Of a stretch of 64,000 nt of DNA, positions 51,461 to 62,217 are shown piece after piece (position 1 is the stretch's first letter; every line of letters starts with the position of its first letter). A model generated the notes under the pieces. That model was not told the DNA's origin. It saw nothing but the letters and a program-made list of their open reading frames with translations, and searched no databases. This DNA is from Candidatus Sodalis endolongispinus. GTDB taxonomy: Bacteria > Pseudomonadota > Gammaproteobacteria > Enterobacterales > Enterobacteriaceae. The stretch lies in NCBI RefSeq assembly GCF_018777395.1, contig NZ_JAFJYC010000001.1, positions 1,240,001 through 1,304,000 on the forward strand. The letters are read 5' to 3'. The translations under genes were made by a program, and so were the position numbers.

Positions 51461-51997
51461 GTGTGTTGTCCCATCCTGACAAATGAAACGCCAAATGCTG
51501 TCGCCGGAGTATGACATGTACCCACCGGTAACCGTGATGCACGCGGGTTTCAGTGATCTCCAGGATACACAGGCGCAGCACGCTGTCATTGGCCGCCACA
51601 GCGCGGTAACGGAACGAACTGCGGCTAATCTGCAGCGCAACACAAACCTGTCGTGCGCTGGCCCCATAACGCGCCTGCCGGTCTTTGACCCCTTAACGCA
51701 GACGTGCCAGCGTCAGTCCTTGTTTGCCAGCACGTTCAAAGCATCGCCTTGTCGAGGCTCCAATCGGCAACCCGTTTCTTCAGCCGCAGGTTTTCCTCTT
51801 CCAGCTGACGCATGTGCTTCAGCGCTGAGGGGGAAATCCCGCCGTATTCCTTGCGCCACGTAGGAAAAGTGGCATCGAAAATACCCCGCTTGCGACAGAC
51901 TTCCGGCACGGGCGTGCCCCGTTCTGCCTGCTTCAGGGCAAAGGCAATCTGCTCTTCGGTGAATCGTGACACTTTCAGCGGCACAACCTTCGCTCAA
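51460..51997 (-). mobile_element. IS3-family insertion sequence remnant (IS407-like)
   Basis: A frame starting at 51984 encodes an OrfA with SRFTEEQIAFALKQAERGTP, EVCRKRGIFDATFPTWRKEY and QLEEENLRLKKRVADWSLDK, typical of IS407-type OrfA. It stops early at 51736 because of a missing base after DKAML. Downstream, an OrfB start is recognisable (RQARYGASARQVCVALQISR, ILEITETRVHHGYRWVHVIL) but breaks off after ~80 codons near 51480. The DDE core and clear ends are absent. It is a fossil lying between the effector remnant and guaA. Confidence 0.8.
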
Positions 51998-52059
51998 AGA
52001 GGTAAATATCTAGCCGGAATTTGGTTTCTAAATGGAGCAGGATTAAGGGTCAGGGTCAG

Positions 52060-52086
52060 AAAAAAGTCCGCATTTATGCGGACTTA
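52060..52086 (-). terminator. Rho-independent terminator after guaA
   Basis: Read on the minus strand, AAGTCCGCA pairs with TGCGGACTT around a TAAA loop and is followed by a run of T. It lies about 50 bp after the guaA stop and terminates the guaBA transcript. Confidence 0.85.
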
Positions 52087-52132
52087 GAGGTGGTTTTTTT
52101 CCTGCTATTGCCGGACGTTTCCGGTTGAAACA

Positions 52133-53710
52133 TCATTCCCACTCAATCGTCGCCGGCGGTTTGCCGGAAATGTCATACACGACCCGGGAAATACCGTCAA
52201 TCTCATTGATAATACGGTTGGAAACGCGGCCCAGGAAGTCATAAGGCAAGTGCGCCCAATGGGCGGTCATAAAGTCGATGGTTTCTACTGCGCGCAGCGA
52301 AACCACCCAGTCGTATTTGCGGCCGTCGCCCATGACACCGACGGAGCGCACGGGCAAGAAGACGGTAAAGGCCTGGCTGACTTTATTGTACAGATCCGCC
52401 TTGTGCAGTTCTTCAATAAAGATAGCATCGGCACGGCGCAGCAAATCGCAATACTCTTTCTTCACCTCACCCAGCACCCGCACGCCCAAACCCGGTCCGG
52501 GGAACGGATGGCGATAAAGCATATCGTAAGGCAGGCCGAGTTCCAGGCCTATCTTGCGTACTTCGTCCTTGAACAGCTCTTTTAATGGCTCCACCAGCCC
52601 CATTTTCATCTCTTTCGGCAGGCCGCCAACGTTATGGTGCGACTTGATGACATGGGCTTTGCCGGTGGCGGCGGCGGCGGATTCGATGACGTCAGGGTAA
52701 ATGGTTCCCTGCGCCAGCCATTTCACGTCGGTGAGGCTCAGCGCCTGTTCGTCAAACACCTCGACAAATACCCGGCCGATAGTTTTCCTTTTTGTTTCCG
52801 GATCCTCAATGCCGGCCAGCGCGGAAAGGAACCTGTCTTCCGCCGGCACAGGGATAATGTTCAAGCCGTAACGATCGCCAAACATGTCCATCACCTGACT
52901 GGCTTCGTTAAGGCGCAGCAGACCGTTATCGACGAACACGCAGGTCAGCTGTTCGCCAATGGCCCGGTGCAACAGCATGGCGGTAACCGATGAATCTACC
53001 CCGCCGGATAAGCCGAGAATGACCCGATCGTCGCCAACCTGTTCGCGGATACGGGCGACGGCATCTTCGATAATTTTGGCCGGCGTCCACAGCGGTGCAC
53101 ACCGGCAAATATCAAGTACGAAGCGTTCCAGCATGCGCTGACCCTGACGGGTATGGGTGACTTCGGGGTGAAATTGCACGCCGTAGAACCGTTTTTCTTC
53201 ATTGGCCATAATGGCGAAGGGGCAGGTTTCGGTGCTGGCAACGGTGACAAAATCCGCCGGAATGGCGGTGACTTTGTCGCCATGGCTCATCCAGACATCC
53301 AGCAGTGGCGCTCCGCCGGTGCCGATGTCGTCCTGAATGTCGCGCACCAGTAAACTGTCGGTCAACACTTCAACCTGGGCATAACCAAACTCGCGCTGCG
53401 TCGAGACCTGGACTTTGCCGCCGAGCTGCATCGCCATGGTTTGCATGCCGTAGCATACGCCCAGCACCGGCACGCCTGCCTGAAACACATAGTCCGGCGC
53501 GCGCGGGCTGTCCTGCTCGGTGGTGCTTTCCGGACCGCCGGAAATGATGATGCCGCTGGGGTTGAATGCGCGTATTTGCGCTTCGGTTACATCCCAAGCC
53601 CAAAGTTCGCAATAGACGCCCAGTTCGCGCACCCGGCGAGCCACCAATTGGGTGTATTGCGAGCCGAAGTCCAGAATCAGAATGCGGTGTTTATGGATAT
53701 TTTCTGTCAT
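52133..53710 (-). CDS. guaA: GMP synthase (glutamine-hydrolysing)
   Basis: GuaA converts XMP to GMP using ATP and glutamine. The 525-residue product equals the E. coli length. The class I amidotransferase domain has the catalytic Cys in [12 protein letters not shown] and His/Glu in [11 protein letters not shown]. The ATP-pyrophosphatase P-loop is [16 protein letters not shown], and the C-terminal dimerisation domain ends KPPATIEWE. Start ATG at 53710 begins [20 protein letters not shown]. It lies 107 bp after guaB as in a guaBA operon and is intact. Confidence 0.97.
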   Translation of the reverse strand: MTENIHKHRILILDFGSQYTQLVARRVRELGVYCELWAWDVTEAQIRAFNPSGIIISGGPESTTEQDSPRAPDYVFQAGVPVLGVCYGMQTMAMQLGGKVQVSTQREFGYAQVEVLTDSLLVRDIQDDIGTGGAPLLDVWMSHGDKVTAIPADFVTVASTETCPFAIMANEEKRFYGVQFHPEVTHTRQGQRMLERFVLDICRCAPLWTPAKIIEDAVARIREQVGDDRVILGLSGGVDSSVTAMLLHRAIGEQLTCVFVDNGLLRLNEASQVMDMFGDRYGLNIIPVPAEDRFLSALAGIEDPETKRKTIGRVFVEVFDEQALSLTDVKWLAQGTIYPDVIESAAAATGKAHVIKSHHNVGGLPKEMKMGLVEPLKELFKDEVRKIGLELGLPYDMLYRHPFPGPGLGVRVLGEVKKEYCDLLRRADAIFIEELHKADLYNKVSQAFTVFLPVRSVGVMGDGRKYDWVVSLRAVETIDFMTAHWAHLPYDFLGRVSNRIINEIDGISRVVYDISGKPPATIEWE

Positions 53711-53817
53711 TGATGGCGTATTCCGAGAGCGTGTAACAAAAAGGTTCAGTGCCCGGTCGTCAGAGACCGGACAGAACGGCGGCGGAGCGGCGAGGCCCGC
53801 ACGCCGAGAGAAATTCG

Positions 53818-55281
53818 TTAACCCAGGCGGTAGTTCGGGGATTCTTTGGTGATGACGACGTCGTGAACGTGGCTTTCCTGGATGCCGGCACCGCTGATAC
53901 GGACAAATTCCGCTTTGGTACGAAGGTCGTCGATAGTAGCACAACCGGTCAGCCCCATACAGGAACGCAGCCCGCCCATTTGTTGATGGACGATTTCCTT
54001 CAGGCGCCCCTTATAGGCCACGCGACCCTCAATCCCTTCCGGCACCAGTTTGTCGGCGGCGTTATCGGTCTGGAAATACCGGTCGGACGATCCTTTGGAC
54101 ATCGCCCCCAGCGATCCCATGCCGCGGTAAGATTTGAAGGATCGGCCCTGGAACAGTTCAATTTCCCCCGGGGATTCTTCGGTGCCCGACAAAAGCGATC
54201 CCACCATTACGCAGGCGGCGCCGGCGGCGATGGCTTTGGCAATATCGCCGGAAAAACGGATGCCGCCGTCGGCGATGACCGGGATCCCCGACCCTTCCAG
54301 GGCTTCCACCGCATCAGAGATAGCGGTAATCTGCGGCACGCCCACACCGGTAACGATACGGGTGGTACAGATAGAGCCGGGGCCGATGCCCACTTTCACC
54401 GCGCTAACGCCGGCCGCAACCAGCGCGAGCGCGCCGGCGCCGGTGGCAACGTTGCCACCGATGATTTGCAGGTCGGGGTATTTGCCGCGCGTTTCGCGGC
54501 AACGTTGCAGCACTCCTTCGGAATGGCCGTGGGAGGAGTCGATAAGTAAAACGTCAACGCCGGCGCTCACCAGGGCATCGATGCGTTCTTCATTGCCGGC
54601 GCAGGCGCCCACCGCGGCACCGACGCGCAAGCGGCCGTGTTCATCCTTACAGGCGTTGGGTTTGCGTTCGGCCTTTTGGAAGTCTTTTACCGTAATCATG
54701 CCGAGCAGATGGAACTGTTGGTCCACTACCAGCGCTTTTTCAACACGCTTCTCGTGCATTTTTGCCAATACCACTTCCCGGGCTTCACCTTCTTTTACCG
54801 TTACCAGGCGTTCTTTCGGCGTCATTACGGCGGAAACCGGCTGGCTTAAGTCGGTGACAAAGCGAACGTCGCGGCCGGTAATAATTCCTACCAGTTCATT
54901 TTCATCCGTCACCACCGGGTAGCCGGCGAAACCGTTGCGCGCGGTCAGCTCTTTCACCTCGGACAGGGTCGTATTGGGAGTCACGCACTGGGGGTTGGTC
55001 ACGACGCCGCTTTCATGGCGTTTTACACGACCGACTTCCTCGGCCTGGCGTTCGATAGACATGTTTTTGTGAATGAAGCCGATACCGCCTTCCTGCGCCA
55101 GCGCGATGGCCAGGCTGGATTCGGTTACCGTATCCATTGCCGCGGACAGCATGGGAATATTCAGGCGAATTTTCTGAGTCAATCGGGTGCCGAGATCGGC
55201 GGTGTTGGGCAAAACAGTGGAGTGGGCGGGAAGGAGCAATACGTCGTCGAATGTCAGAGCTTCTTTAGCAATACGTAACAT
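53818..55281 (-). CDS. guaB: Inosine-5'-monophosphate dehydrogenase
   Basis: GuaB oxidises IMP to XMP with NAD+, the committed step to GMP. The 487-residue protein (488 in E. coli) has a TIM barrel split by two CBS domains (residues ~93-205). The catalytic cysteine lies in [19 protein letters not shown], the flap residues in [20 protein letters not shown], and the phosphate-binding part in [20 protein letters not shown]. It is divergent from xseA, as in E. coli, and is the first gene of guaBA. Confidence 0.97.
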   Translation of the reverse strand: MLRIAKEALTFDDVLLLPAHSTVLPNTADLGTRLTQKIRLNIPMLSAAMDTVTESSLAIALAQEGGIGFIHKNMSIERQAEEVGRVKRHESGVVTNPQCVTPNTTLSEVKELTARNGFAGYPVVTDENELVGIITGRDVRFVTDLSQPVSAVMTPKERLVTVKEGEAREVVLAKMHEKRVEKALVVDQQFHLLGMITVKDFQKAERKPNACKDEHGRLRVGAAVGACAGNEERIDALVSAGVDVLLIDSSHGHSEGVLQRCRETRGKYPDLQIIGGNVATGAGALALVAAGVSAVKVGIGPGSICTTRIVTGVGVPQITAISDAVEALEGSGIPVIADGGIRFSGDIAKAIAAGAACVMVGSLLSGTEESPGEIELFQGRSFKSYRGMGSLGAMSKGSSDRYFQTDNAADKLVPEGIEGRVAYKGRLKEIVHQQMGGLRSCMGLTGCATIDDLRTKAEFVRISGAGIQESHVHDVVITKESPNYRLG

Positions 55282-55449
55282 AGCAATATCTCACCAAGGT
55301 GGATGTGAAACAGATAAAATATTGCCGTGGCACTATACAGAACGTAATCGGTTGCCTCCAGTGTTATTTTCAAAAATCTCTTGCTTACCGTTTCACAATA
55401 AGTGACACTAATAGATCAAGGCTTTGCAATAGAGTTTGATCCCGCTCAC

Positions 55450-56826
55450 ATGTCTACCCTGCCTTCCTCTCTGATTTTTACTGTCAGCCGCCTGAATAAA
55501 ACGGTTCGCGAATTGCTGGAAGGCGAGATGGGTCAGATTTGGCTGACGGGCGAGATCTCCAATTTTTCCCAACCCGCATCGGGCCACTGGTATTTCACCC
55601 TGAAGGATGACCGCGCCCAGGTGCGCTGCGCGATGTTTCGCAACACCAATCGCCGTACAACCTTTGCGCCGCGCAATGGTCAGCAGGTGCTGGTGCGCGC
55701 TTCCCTGACGCTTTATGAGCCGCGCGGCGATTATCAGCTGATTGCCGAAAGTATGCAGCCGGCCGGCGACGGCTTGCTGCAACAACAGTTCGAGCAGCTC
55801 AAGCAGCAATTAAGTGACGAGGGGCTGTTCAATCAGCAATGCAAGCAGCCGCTGCACAGTCCGTCCCGCTGCGTGGGGGTGATTACCTCCGCCAGCGGCG
55901 CGGCGTTGCATGATATTTTGCAGGTGTTGCAACGCCGTGATCCGTCGCTGCCGGTGGTAATTTATCCCACCGCGGTGCAAGGACAAGAAGCGCCAGCGCA
56001 GATTGTGCGCGCCATCGAAGCCGCCAACCGGCGCGCTGAGTGCGATGTGTTGATCGTCGGTCGCGGGGGCGGTTCGTTGGAGGATCTCGCCAGCTTCAAC
56101 GATGAACGGGTGGCGCGGGCGATTTTCGCCAGCCGCCAGCCGGTGGTCAGCGCCGTCGGCCATGAAACCGATGTGACTATCGCCGATTTTGTCGCCGATT
56201 TGCGCGCGCCAACGCCTTCGGCGGCCGCCGAGCTGGTGAGCCGCAATCAGCTGGAGCTATTGCGGCAGCTTCAGTCCCAGCAGCAGCGGTTGGAAATGGC
56301 GATGGATTATTTCCTCGCGCAGCGCCAGCAGAGATACAGCCGTTTACAGCACCGCCTGCAGCAGCAGCATCCCCAACTGCGGCTCGCCCGCCAGTATACC
56401 GCGCTGATGACCCTGCGCCGCCGCCTGGACGATGGCGTACAGGGGCAGTTGCGCCAGGCGCAGCGCCGTCACGACGCTGTGCGCCAGCATCTGGTGCAGC
56501 AGGCCCCCGCCGCGCGTATCAACCGGGCGCAGCAGCGTTTTCAGGCGTTGCGCTACCAATTGAGCCAGGGAATAAGCCTGCGGGTAAACCGGCAAAATAA
56601 TGCCTTTGTCGCGCTCTGCTACCGTCTGGAGGGCGTGAGTCCGCTAAAAACGCTGGCGCGGGGGTTTAGCGTCACCACAGATAGCCACGGCGCGGTAGTG
56701 AAGCAAACCCGTCAGCTAAGCGCCGGCGATCGGTTGACGACCCGGCTGAGCGATGGCTGGGTAGAGAGCCAGGTTACCGAGATAACCCGTCAGCCGGCGA
56801 AGCGTCCGCGAAGCGCAAAAAACTGA
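55450..56826 (+). CDS. xseA: Exodeoxyribonuclease VII large subunit
   Basis: XseA with XseB degrades single-stranded DNA. The 458-residue protein has an N-terminal OB-fold domain ([40 protein letters not shown]), the catalytic core ([60 protein letters not shown]) and a long glutamine-rich coiled coil (~residues 275-400). ATG at 55450 aligns with the E. coli start; 16 upstream in-frame codons are not conserved. Its TGA overlaps the ATG of the next open frame (TGATG). Confidence 0.95.
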   Translation: MSTLPSSLIFTVSRLNKTVRELLEGEMGQIWLTGEISNFSQPASGHWYFTLKDDRAQVRCAMFRNTNRRTTFAPRNGQQVLVRASLTLYEPRGDYQLIAESMQPAGDGLLQQQFEQLKQQLSDEGLFNQQCKQPLHSPSRCVGVITSASGAALHDILQVLQRRDPSLPVVIYPTAVQGQEAPAQIVRAIEAANRRAECDVLIVGRGGGSLEDLASFNDERVARAIFASRQPVVSAVGHETDVTIADFVADLRAPTPSAAAELVSRNQLELLRQLQSQQQRLEMAMDYFLAQRQQRYSRLQHRLQQQHPQLRLARQYTALMTLRRRLDDGVQGQLRQAQRRHDAVRQHLVQQAPAARINRAQQRFQALRYQLSQGISLRVNRQNNAFVALCYRLEGVSPLKTLARGFSVTTDSHGAVVKQTRQLSAGDRLTTRLSDGWVESQVTEITRQPAKRPRSAKN

Positions 56827-57335
56827 TGCCATGGCTGGCGCCTGCTGATAACCGCTCATGCCGCCTTTCATCGGCAGCCTGCGATGCATCATCGCACGAA
56901 GGTCGCGCTACCGCATACAGCATGCCCGTTCACGTCGTGGCACTTCCGCACGCCACGCCACATGGCCTTCACGTCGTGCACACCTCCCTACCCTATGCCA
57001 CACCACATGACCGCTCGTGCCGCCTCCCATTGACTGGCTTCGGTGCATGGCCGCACGAAGGTAGCGCTACCGCACACAGCATGCCCGTTCACGTCGTGGC
57101 ACTTCCGCACGCCACGCCACATGGCCTTCACGTCGTGCACTACCCTACCCGATGCCACGCCACAGGGCCCTTCGCGTCGTCGCCGTCAGGTCACCGCATA
57201 CGACGTTCACGCCCGCATACGTCACCGCGCCCAGCTCCCCACGCCACCACGGGCGCGCCCGGTGATAGGTCTGTCAGGAGCGCGTTTAATCGTCTTGCGC
57301 CGGGCGGGAGGCGGCTTTGCGGCACAGTTGGTTGA
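56826..57335 (+). CDS. Hypothetical protein with a 53-residue internal duplication
   Basis: This 169-codon frame starts at an ATG overlapping the xseA stop (TGATG), an arrangement allowing translational coupling. It contains two near-identical 53-residue units: about residues 8-60 (DRSCRLPLTG-type in unit two, then HSMPVHVVALPHATPHGLHV) and 61-113. The protein is rich in His, Pro, Arg and Ser and has no recognised domain, membrane segment or signal peptide. The composition could equally come from a non-coding GC-rich repeat. Its 3' end overlaps the convergent MFS gene by 50 bp, which argues against a real gene. I rate it as possible only. Confidence 0.3.
   Translation: MPWLAPADNRSCRLSSAACDASSHEGRATAYSMPVHVVALPHATPHGLHVVHTSLPYATPHDRSCRLPLTGFGAWPHEGSATAHSMPVHVVALPHATPHGLHVVHYPTRCHATGPFASSPSGHRIRRSRPHTSPRPAPHATTGAPGDRSVRSAFNRLAPGGRRLCGTVG
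56845..57162. repeat. Two tandem copies of a 159-bp repeat after xseA
   Basis: GCACGAAGGTCGCGCTACCG at 56894 recurs as GCACGAAGGTAGCGCTACCG at 57053, exactly 159 bp later. The following ~70 bases are almost identical, while the first ~45 bases of each unit are more diverged. The short word CTTCACGTCGTG also recurs within each unit. The period is a multiple of three, so any frame across it stays open. Confidence 0.9.
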
Positions 57336-58506
57336 AGCCCGCGCCGACCGCCAGCAACAGGCAGGTACCGAGAAAGACCGGACGCATACCAAAATGGCCG
57401 CCTATCACGCCGCCCATTAGCGGTCCCGTCACCTGGCCGACATACTGCGCGGATGTCGACAGGCCCAGCACACTGCCGGCCCGCTCAGGCGGCACGGTGT
57501 GGCGAATCACGCTGGCGATACAGGGCAACAGCCCCCCCAAGGCCAGCCCCATACAAAAGCGCAGCGCCACCAATTGCCAGCCGGCGGTCACAAACGCCTG
57601 CGGAATCAGCAAAACCGCCGCCACCAGCAAACAGCCGATAATGACCCGCCAATGGCCGACCCTGTCCGCCAGTCGACCGAGCCGCGAGGCCGATAAGATG
57701 CTGCCCAGCGCCGCCATCACCAGCCCGGCGACAAACGTCACCTGCTGGCCGGAGACCAATTGCGCAACATAGAGCGTGATAATCGGCTCGATGGACATAT
57801 TCGCCAACATCAGTAATGTCCCGGTGATAAGCATCGCCATCACCGGCAGATTGCGCCAAGGGCTGACGACGGGCGATGTCGCCGCCGCAACCCGCCGGGC
57901 GCCGGTGCCGGGCACCTCTTTGAGCAGCAGTACCGTAGCCAGAAAAGCAATAAAAATGGCGCCGCCGGCCAATATAAACGTACCGCTGATACCGCTGATC
58001 GGCGGCAGCGTACCGCCGATCATCGGCCCGACCAGATTGCCCTCCATGATGCCGGAGGACAGCATGCCCAAAGCCCATCCCGTGCGCCCCTGTGGCGTCT
58101 GGGTGGCGACCAGAATAGTCGAGCCGGAGGCGTATCCGCCCAGCAGCCAGGCCAACAGGCGCAGCGCCACCAATTGCCAGACGCTTTGCGCCCAGCCGAG
58201 CAGCGTCATCGCCACCGCCATGCCGAGGCTCGCCCGGATAAGCATCAGCTTGCGGCCGTAACGGTCGCCCAAGCGCCCCCAGAGCGGCGCGGTCAGCGCG
58301 GCGGTGAAAAAGGCAGCGCCGTAGGCGACCCCCGACCACTCGCTTATCGCCGCATGCCCGGTTACCCCCAATTGCTCAACGTAAAGCGGTAAAAATGGCA
58401 GTAGCAATGTCATCGCCACGATGGTGGTAAAAGAGCCAAACACACACACGAATAAATTGCGCCGCCAGTAATCATTATCATCAGGCGCTACACTACCGTT
58501 TTGCAT
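57286..58506 (-). CDS. MdtG-like major facilitator multidrug efflux transporter
   Basis: The 406-residue, 12-segment MFS protein shares with MdtG the stretch FLPLYVEQLGVTGHAAISEW and the loop 2-3 motif GRLGDRYGRKLMLIRASLGM, followed by an antiporter-type fifth segment (GMLSSGIMEGNLVGPMIGGT). MdtG relatives export fosfomycin and deoxycholate in E. coli, but the substrate here is unproven and identity is moderate, so no symbol is given. The frame is intact. It is convergent with the repeat region after xseA. Confidence 0.85.
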   Translation of the reverse strand: MQNGSVAPDDNDYWRRNLFVCVFGSFTTIVAMTLLLPFLPLYVEQLGVTGHAAISEWSGVAYGAAFFTAALTAPLWGRLGDRYGRKLMLIRASLGMAVAMTLLGWAQSVWQLVALRLLAWLLGGYASGSTILVATQTPQGRTGWALGMLSSGIMEGNLVGPMIGGTLPPISGISGTFILAGGAIFIAFLATVLLLKEVPGTGARRVAAATSPVVSPWRNLPVMAMLITGTLLMLANMSIEPIITLYVAQLVSGQQVTFVAGLVMAALGSILSASRLGRLADRVGHWRVIIGCLLVAAVLLIPQAFVTAGWQLVALRFCMGLALGGLLPCIASVIRHTVPPERAGSVLGLSTSAQYVGQVTGPLMGGVIGGHFGMRPVFLGTCLLLAVGAGFNQLCRKAASRPAQDD

Positions 58507-58589
58507 CAGACCAATCCTTCATCGCGGGTTAAAAATAAAAAGTCTGTTTGCGCTCGGGCGCCGCCGCGTCGGCGGGGCCGGCCGGGGGC

Positions 58590-59081
58590 TTATCGCTGCG
58601 CTAGCGACAAATGGAAAAAGAGAGTGTCGACCGCCATTATGGGAAAGGCGGCGGGCAGGTCGTCGCGTGTAACGGCGCTAAATCCCTGTTTGCGGTAGAA
58701 ATGTTGGGCGGAAATAAACTGGGCGGTGGTGCCAAGATAAATATCGCTGATGCGATGTGTCCTGGCATGGGCGCGCGCATGCTCCAATAACCCCGCCACC
58801 ACCAGCAACGGCGCGCCGCGGTAGCCGTGTTTAACGAACATTTTGCGTAACGCGGCCTGGCCGCCGCCGATATCTTTCAGGCCAACGGTGCTAACCACTT
58901 CCCCCCGGTGGCAGGCCACCCAAAACCCGCCGTTGCCGGTTTGGTAGAAACCGCGGATGTCTTGCAGATCGGGCTGGTCGACAGCATTAATGGCGATACC
59001 AAACTCCTGCTGCTGGATGGGCAAAATGATGGCCGCCACCGCCTGCCTGTCCCGCTCTCGGTACGATCTGATGTCAATCAT
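58590..59081 (-). CDS. GNAT-family N-acetyltransferase
   Basis: The 163-residue protein has the GNAT fold: MIDIRSYRERDRQAVAAIIL at the N-terminus, a central strand ALRKMFVKHGYRGAPLLVVA carrying the acetyl-CoA loop (RGAPL in place of the usual Q/RxxGxG/A), and the C-terminal AQHFYRKQGFSAVTRDDLP typical of the family. The substrate is unknown. It lies 83 bp upstream of the MFS gene on the same strand and may be co-transcribed with it. Confidence 0.85.
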   Translation of the reverse strand: MIDIRSYRERDRQAVAAIILPIQQQEFGIAINAVDQPDLQDIRGFYQTGNGGFWVACHRGEVVSTVGLKDIGGGQAALRKMFVKHGYRGAPLLVVAGLLEHARAHARTHRISDIYLGTTAQFISAQHFYRKQGFSAVTRDDLPAAFPIMAVDTLFFHLSLAQR

Positions 59082-59635
59082 GTGTCATCCCCTGGCATCT
59101 CTGGCCGTCAACCGGCGCCGCCCGACCCTGTCGGCAGCGGCGTCGGAGGGTGAAAGCCCGACGGGGAAACATCATTCCCCCTGTAGTAGTAAAAATCATA
59201 TCAGCGGCTGGTCGATGAAAACAACTTTATTGCTGGCGGTTCATCCGCACGCATCCAACTTTATTGCTGGCGGTTCATCCGCACGCATCATTATGAGATT
59301 CTAAAAAATTTATTTTTGCAGTATTTAAAACCGTTACTTTATTTTTATGCAGTGGATCACACTTAAAATCCTTGTTATAGCTTTAAAATAAAGACGGTAA
59401 ATTTTGGTTAATCATATGTTAACCATCAATTTATCATATGATTAATTTATATTAATTTTAATACCTTATCAATCATTAGCATTCGTTACTGTTAGTCTCA
59501 GTTGCAATAATTTTGTAGTTTACTTAACCGGTAGTGACTAATAGAATCGAAGAGTATTAGCAGACTCCCTTGGGCGCCAACCCGAACGAAAATGGCCAGG
59601 GCGTCGGCTTCATTTTCTTAAACGAGATACTGCGC
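59082..59635. other. AT-rich spacer upstream of mqo with a 34-bp duplication
   Basis: About 550 bp without a gene. 59290-59560 is very AT-rich and probably holds the mqo promoter. Runs such as TTAACCATCAATTTATCATA could be regulator sites but I assign none. A perfect 34-bp tandem duplication lies at 59222-59289. Confidence 0.45.
59222..59289. repeat. Perfect 34-bp tandem duplication
   Basis: The 34-base unit beginning CAACTTTATTGCTGGCGGTT occurs twice back to back (59222-59255 and 59256-59289) without a mismatch, which implies a recent slippage event or a variable-number locus. Confidence 0.95.
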
Positions 59636-61255
59636 ATGAAAGAGCATTTTATCGCAGCCCTTGGTATGACGCTCTCTGCGTCAACCAAACAGCCTCAGGT
59701 TGCGGAAAAACCCCCGGTGGACATCGTACTGATTGGCGGCGGAGTCATGAGCGCCACGCTGGGAACTTATCTGAAAGCGCTTGAGCCGGGCTGGACCATT
59801 CATATGTATGAACGTCTGGAAAAAACGGCGGAGGAAAGCTCCAACGGTTGGAATAATGCCGGCACCGGCCATGCCGCGTTTTGTGAGCTGAACTACACCA
59901 CCCTGACCCAAACGGGTTCGGTGGATATTTCTAAAGCGGTCGCGGTGAACGAATCTTTTGAAATTTCGCGCCAGTTCTGGGCCTATCTGGTTAAGCAAAA
60001 AATTCTCACCCAGCCGCAAAGCTTTATCAATAACGTCCCGCATATGAGCTTTGTGTGGGGTGAGGACAATATCCGCTTTCTGCGTCAACGCTTCGATGCC
60101 CTGCAAACCAGCACGTTGTTTCGCGGCATGGAGTACTCTGAAAACCCGCAGCAGATCCGCGATTGGGCACCGCTGGTCATGGATGGACGTGACACTTTTC
60201 AAAAAGTGGCCGCTACCCGTATGGAAATGGGTACTGATGTGAATTTCGGTGAAATGACGCAGCAATTGCTGTCAGCACTACAGCAGCACCCCCAGTTCCA
60301 TTTGCATCTCCAGCATGACGTGGTGGATATCAAGCGCAACGCCGATCAAACCTGGAGCGTGCACGTCGCCGACCATAGCAATGGCGGACAGCAGTCCATG
60401 GTGCGCGCCCGTCATGTTTTTATCGGCGGCGGTGGCGCCTCACTGACCCTGCTGCAAAAATCCGGCATTCCCGAAGTGAATGGCTATGCCGGTTTCCCGG
60501 TTGGCGGGCAATTTCTAGTGGCGACCAACCCTGCGGTGGTTGTCCAGCATCACGCCAAAGTGTACGGTAAAGCCTCGGTCGGCGCGCCGCCGATGTCGGT
60601 GCCGCATATCGATACCCGTATTCTTGACGGCAAGCAGGCGCTGCTGTTCGGTCCGTTCGCCACCTTTAGCAGCAAATTTCTCAAGCGTGGGTCGTGGCTG
60701 GATTTGTTCCATTCGCTCACGTGGCAAAACCTGCTGCCTATGCTGCGCGTCGGGCTGGATAACTTCGCACTGATGCGTTACCTCATCAGCCAGTTGATGA
60801 TGTCGAATAAAGATCGCCTGAATGCCCTGCGCGAATATTATCCGCAGGCCACAATGGCGGATTGGTCGCTGATTGAGGCTGGCCAGCGGGTGCAGATGAT
60901 TAAAAAAGACGCCGGTAAAGGCGGGATCCTGCAGTTTGGCACCGAAGTGGTCAGCTCGGCCGATGGCTCGCTATCGGCGTTGCTTGGCGCCTCGCCCGGC
61001 GCCTCTACCGCCGCCCCCATCATGCTGGAGCTTTTGGCTTCGATGTTCAAAGAACAGGTGACCACCGATGCCTGGCAGCGAAAACTGAAAGAGATGGTTC
61101 CGTCCTACGGCCAGACGATTAACGGTAATCTCGCGCTGACCAATGATATCCGCCGCTATACCTCCGAGGTTTTGGGCCTGACCTATATCGAGGCCAGACC
61201 GCTGCCCGGCGAATCGGCAGAGGGCAAATGGGAAGGGTTGCAGAAAGCGATTTAA
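59636..61255 (+). CDS. mqo: Malate:quinone oxidoreductase
   Basis: Mqo is an FAD-dependent peripheral membrane enzyme oxidising malate to oxaloacetate and passing electrons to quinones. The ~539-residue product aligns with E. coli Mqo (548): FAD motif [80 protein letters not shown] and the C-terminal [22 protein letters not shown] at 59636 is the family-like start; an upstream in-frame alternative at 59570 adds 22 residues. The ribosome binding site is weak. Intact, it fits reliance on a respiratory TCA step. Confidence 0.95.
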   Translation: MKEHFIAALGMTLSASTKQPQVAEKPPVDIVLIGGGVMSATLGTYLKALEPGWTIHMYERLEKTAEESSNGWNNAGTGHAAFCELNYTTLTQTGSVDISKAVAVNESFEISRQFWAYLVKQKILTQPQSFINNVPHMSFVWGEDNIRFLRQRFDALQTSTLFRGMEYSENPQQIRDWAPLVMDGRDTFQKVAATRMEMGTDVNFGEMTQQLLSALQQHPQFHLHLQHDVVDIKRNADQTWSVHVADHSNGGQQSMVRARHVFIGGGGASLTLLQKSGIPEVNGYAGFPVGGQFLVATNPAVVVQHHAKVYGKASVGAPPMSVPHIDTRILDGKQALLFGPFATFSSKFLKRGSWLDLFHSLTWQNLLPMLRVGLDNFALMRYLISQLMMSNKDRLNALREYYPQATMADWSLIEAGQRVQMIKKDAGKGGILQFGTEVVSSADGSLSALLGASPGASTAAPIMLELLASMFKEQVTTDAWQRKLKEMVPSYGQTINGNLALTNDIRRYTSEVLGLTYIEARPLPGESAEGKWEGLQKAI

Positions 61256-61259
61256 ACGG

Positions 61260-62178
61260 ATGAATCGTGCGCTGTGGTATCGCCGCTTTGGCCAGCCCAA
61301 AGCGGTACTGTCGCTGGAAACCGCTCCACTCGCAACGCCCGCCGCTGCCCAAGTGCAGGTACAGATGATTGCCGCGCCTATCAACCCCTCTGATGTTATC
61401 CCGATTACCGGCGCCTATGCACACCGAGTACAGCCGCCAGTTGTCGCCGGTTATGAGGGGCTCGGTCGGGTGGTCGCCACCTCCGGCGCCCTGCCTTTCT
61501 GCCTTGGTCAGCGTGTCCTGCCGTTGCGGGGTGACGGCACCTGGCAACAGCGGCTGAATTGCAGCGGACAATGGCTGTTACCGGTGCCGGAAGATATTGC
61601 GGACGACATTGCGCTGCGCGGCTACATCAACCCGCTGGCCGCACGGCTGATGCTGCGGCGCTGGCCGGTACGTGATCAACAGATCATCTTGACCGCGGCA
61701 GGCTCGGATTGCGCGCGGTTGTTGGGGCAATGGGCGCTGGCAGGCGGGTGATAGGTCTGCACCGCGCCCCGCAGCACGCGCCACGACTGCGCCGGCTGGG
61801 TATTCAGCCGCTGGCGATGCACTGCGAAGGCGAGATCCTGCGGCTGGCGGCACAAAGCAGACTGGTGTTCGACACCGTTGGAGGACGGCTTGGCGGCGCA
61901 TTACTTGCGGCACTGCGCCCTTGCGGAACACTAATAAGCTACGGTTTACTCTCCGGGCAGCCTCTCGCCGTGACGCCCGGCGGCGCGATAGCGCAGCGAT
62001 TTCATCTGCGCGACGCCCTGGTCGAAATGTCGACTGCCGACTGGCAGGAGGAATTCGCGGCGCTTTGGCCCTTATTGCGCCGCACGCAGCTGTCGCCGCT
62101 GGCTCCCTTCCCGCTCAGCCGATGGCGCTTTTTTACCAATCCGGCCGCACCGTCAAACCGCTGCTGTGGTTAGCCTAA
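61260..62178 (+). pseudogene. Quinone oxidoreductase-like MDR-family dehydrogenase, two frameshifts
   Basis: Zinc-free medium-chain dehydrogenase/reductase of ~306 codons. The N-terminal catalytic-domain sequence is recognisable (MNRALWYRRFGQPKAVLSLE, APINPSDVIPITGAYAHR, PVVAGYEGLGRVVATSG). The frame shifts near 61740, at the nucleotide-binding glycine motif, to GRRVIGLHRAPQHAPRLR and SRLVFDTVGGRLGGALLAAL. A second shift near 62125 moves to the frame encoding the family C-terminus ALFYQSGRTVKPLLWLA. It starts four bases after mqo and was probably co-transcribed with it. Confidence 0.88.
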
Positions 62179-62217
62179 TGCCGCGCGCCTAACGGCGGGC
62201 GGATTGATGGCACAGCC

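Noticed and set aside
53749-54549. 266-codon plus-strand open frame opposite guaA/guaB
   Set aside because: Shadow of the conserved guaB gene; no independent features.
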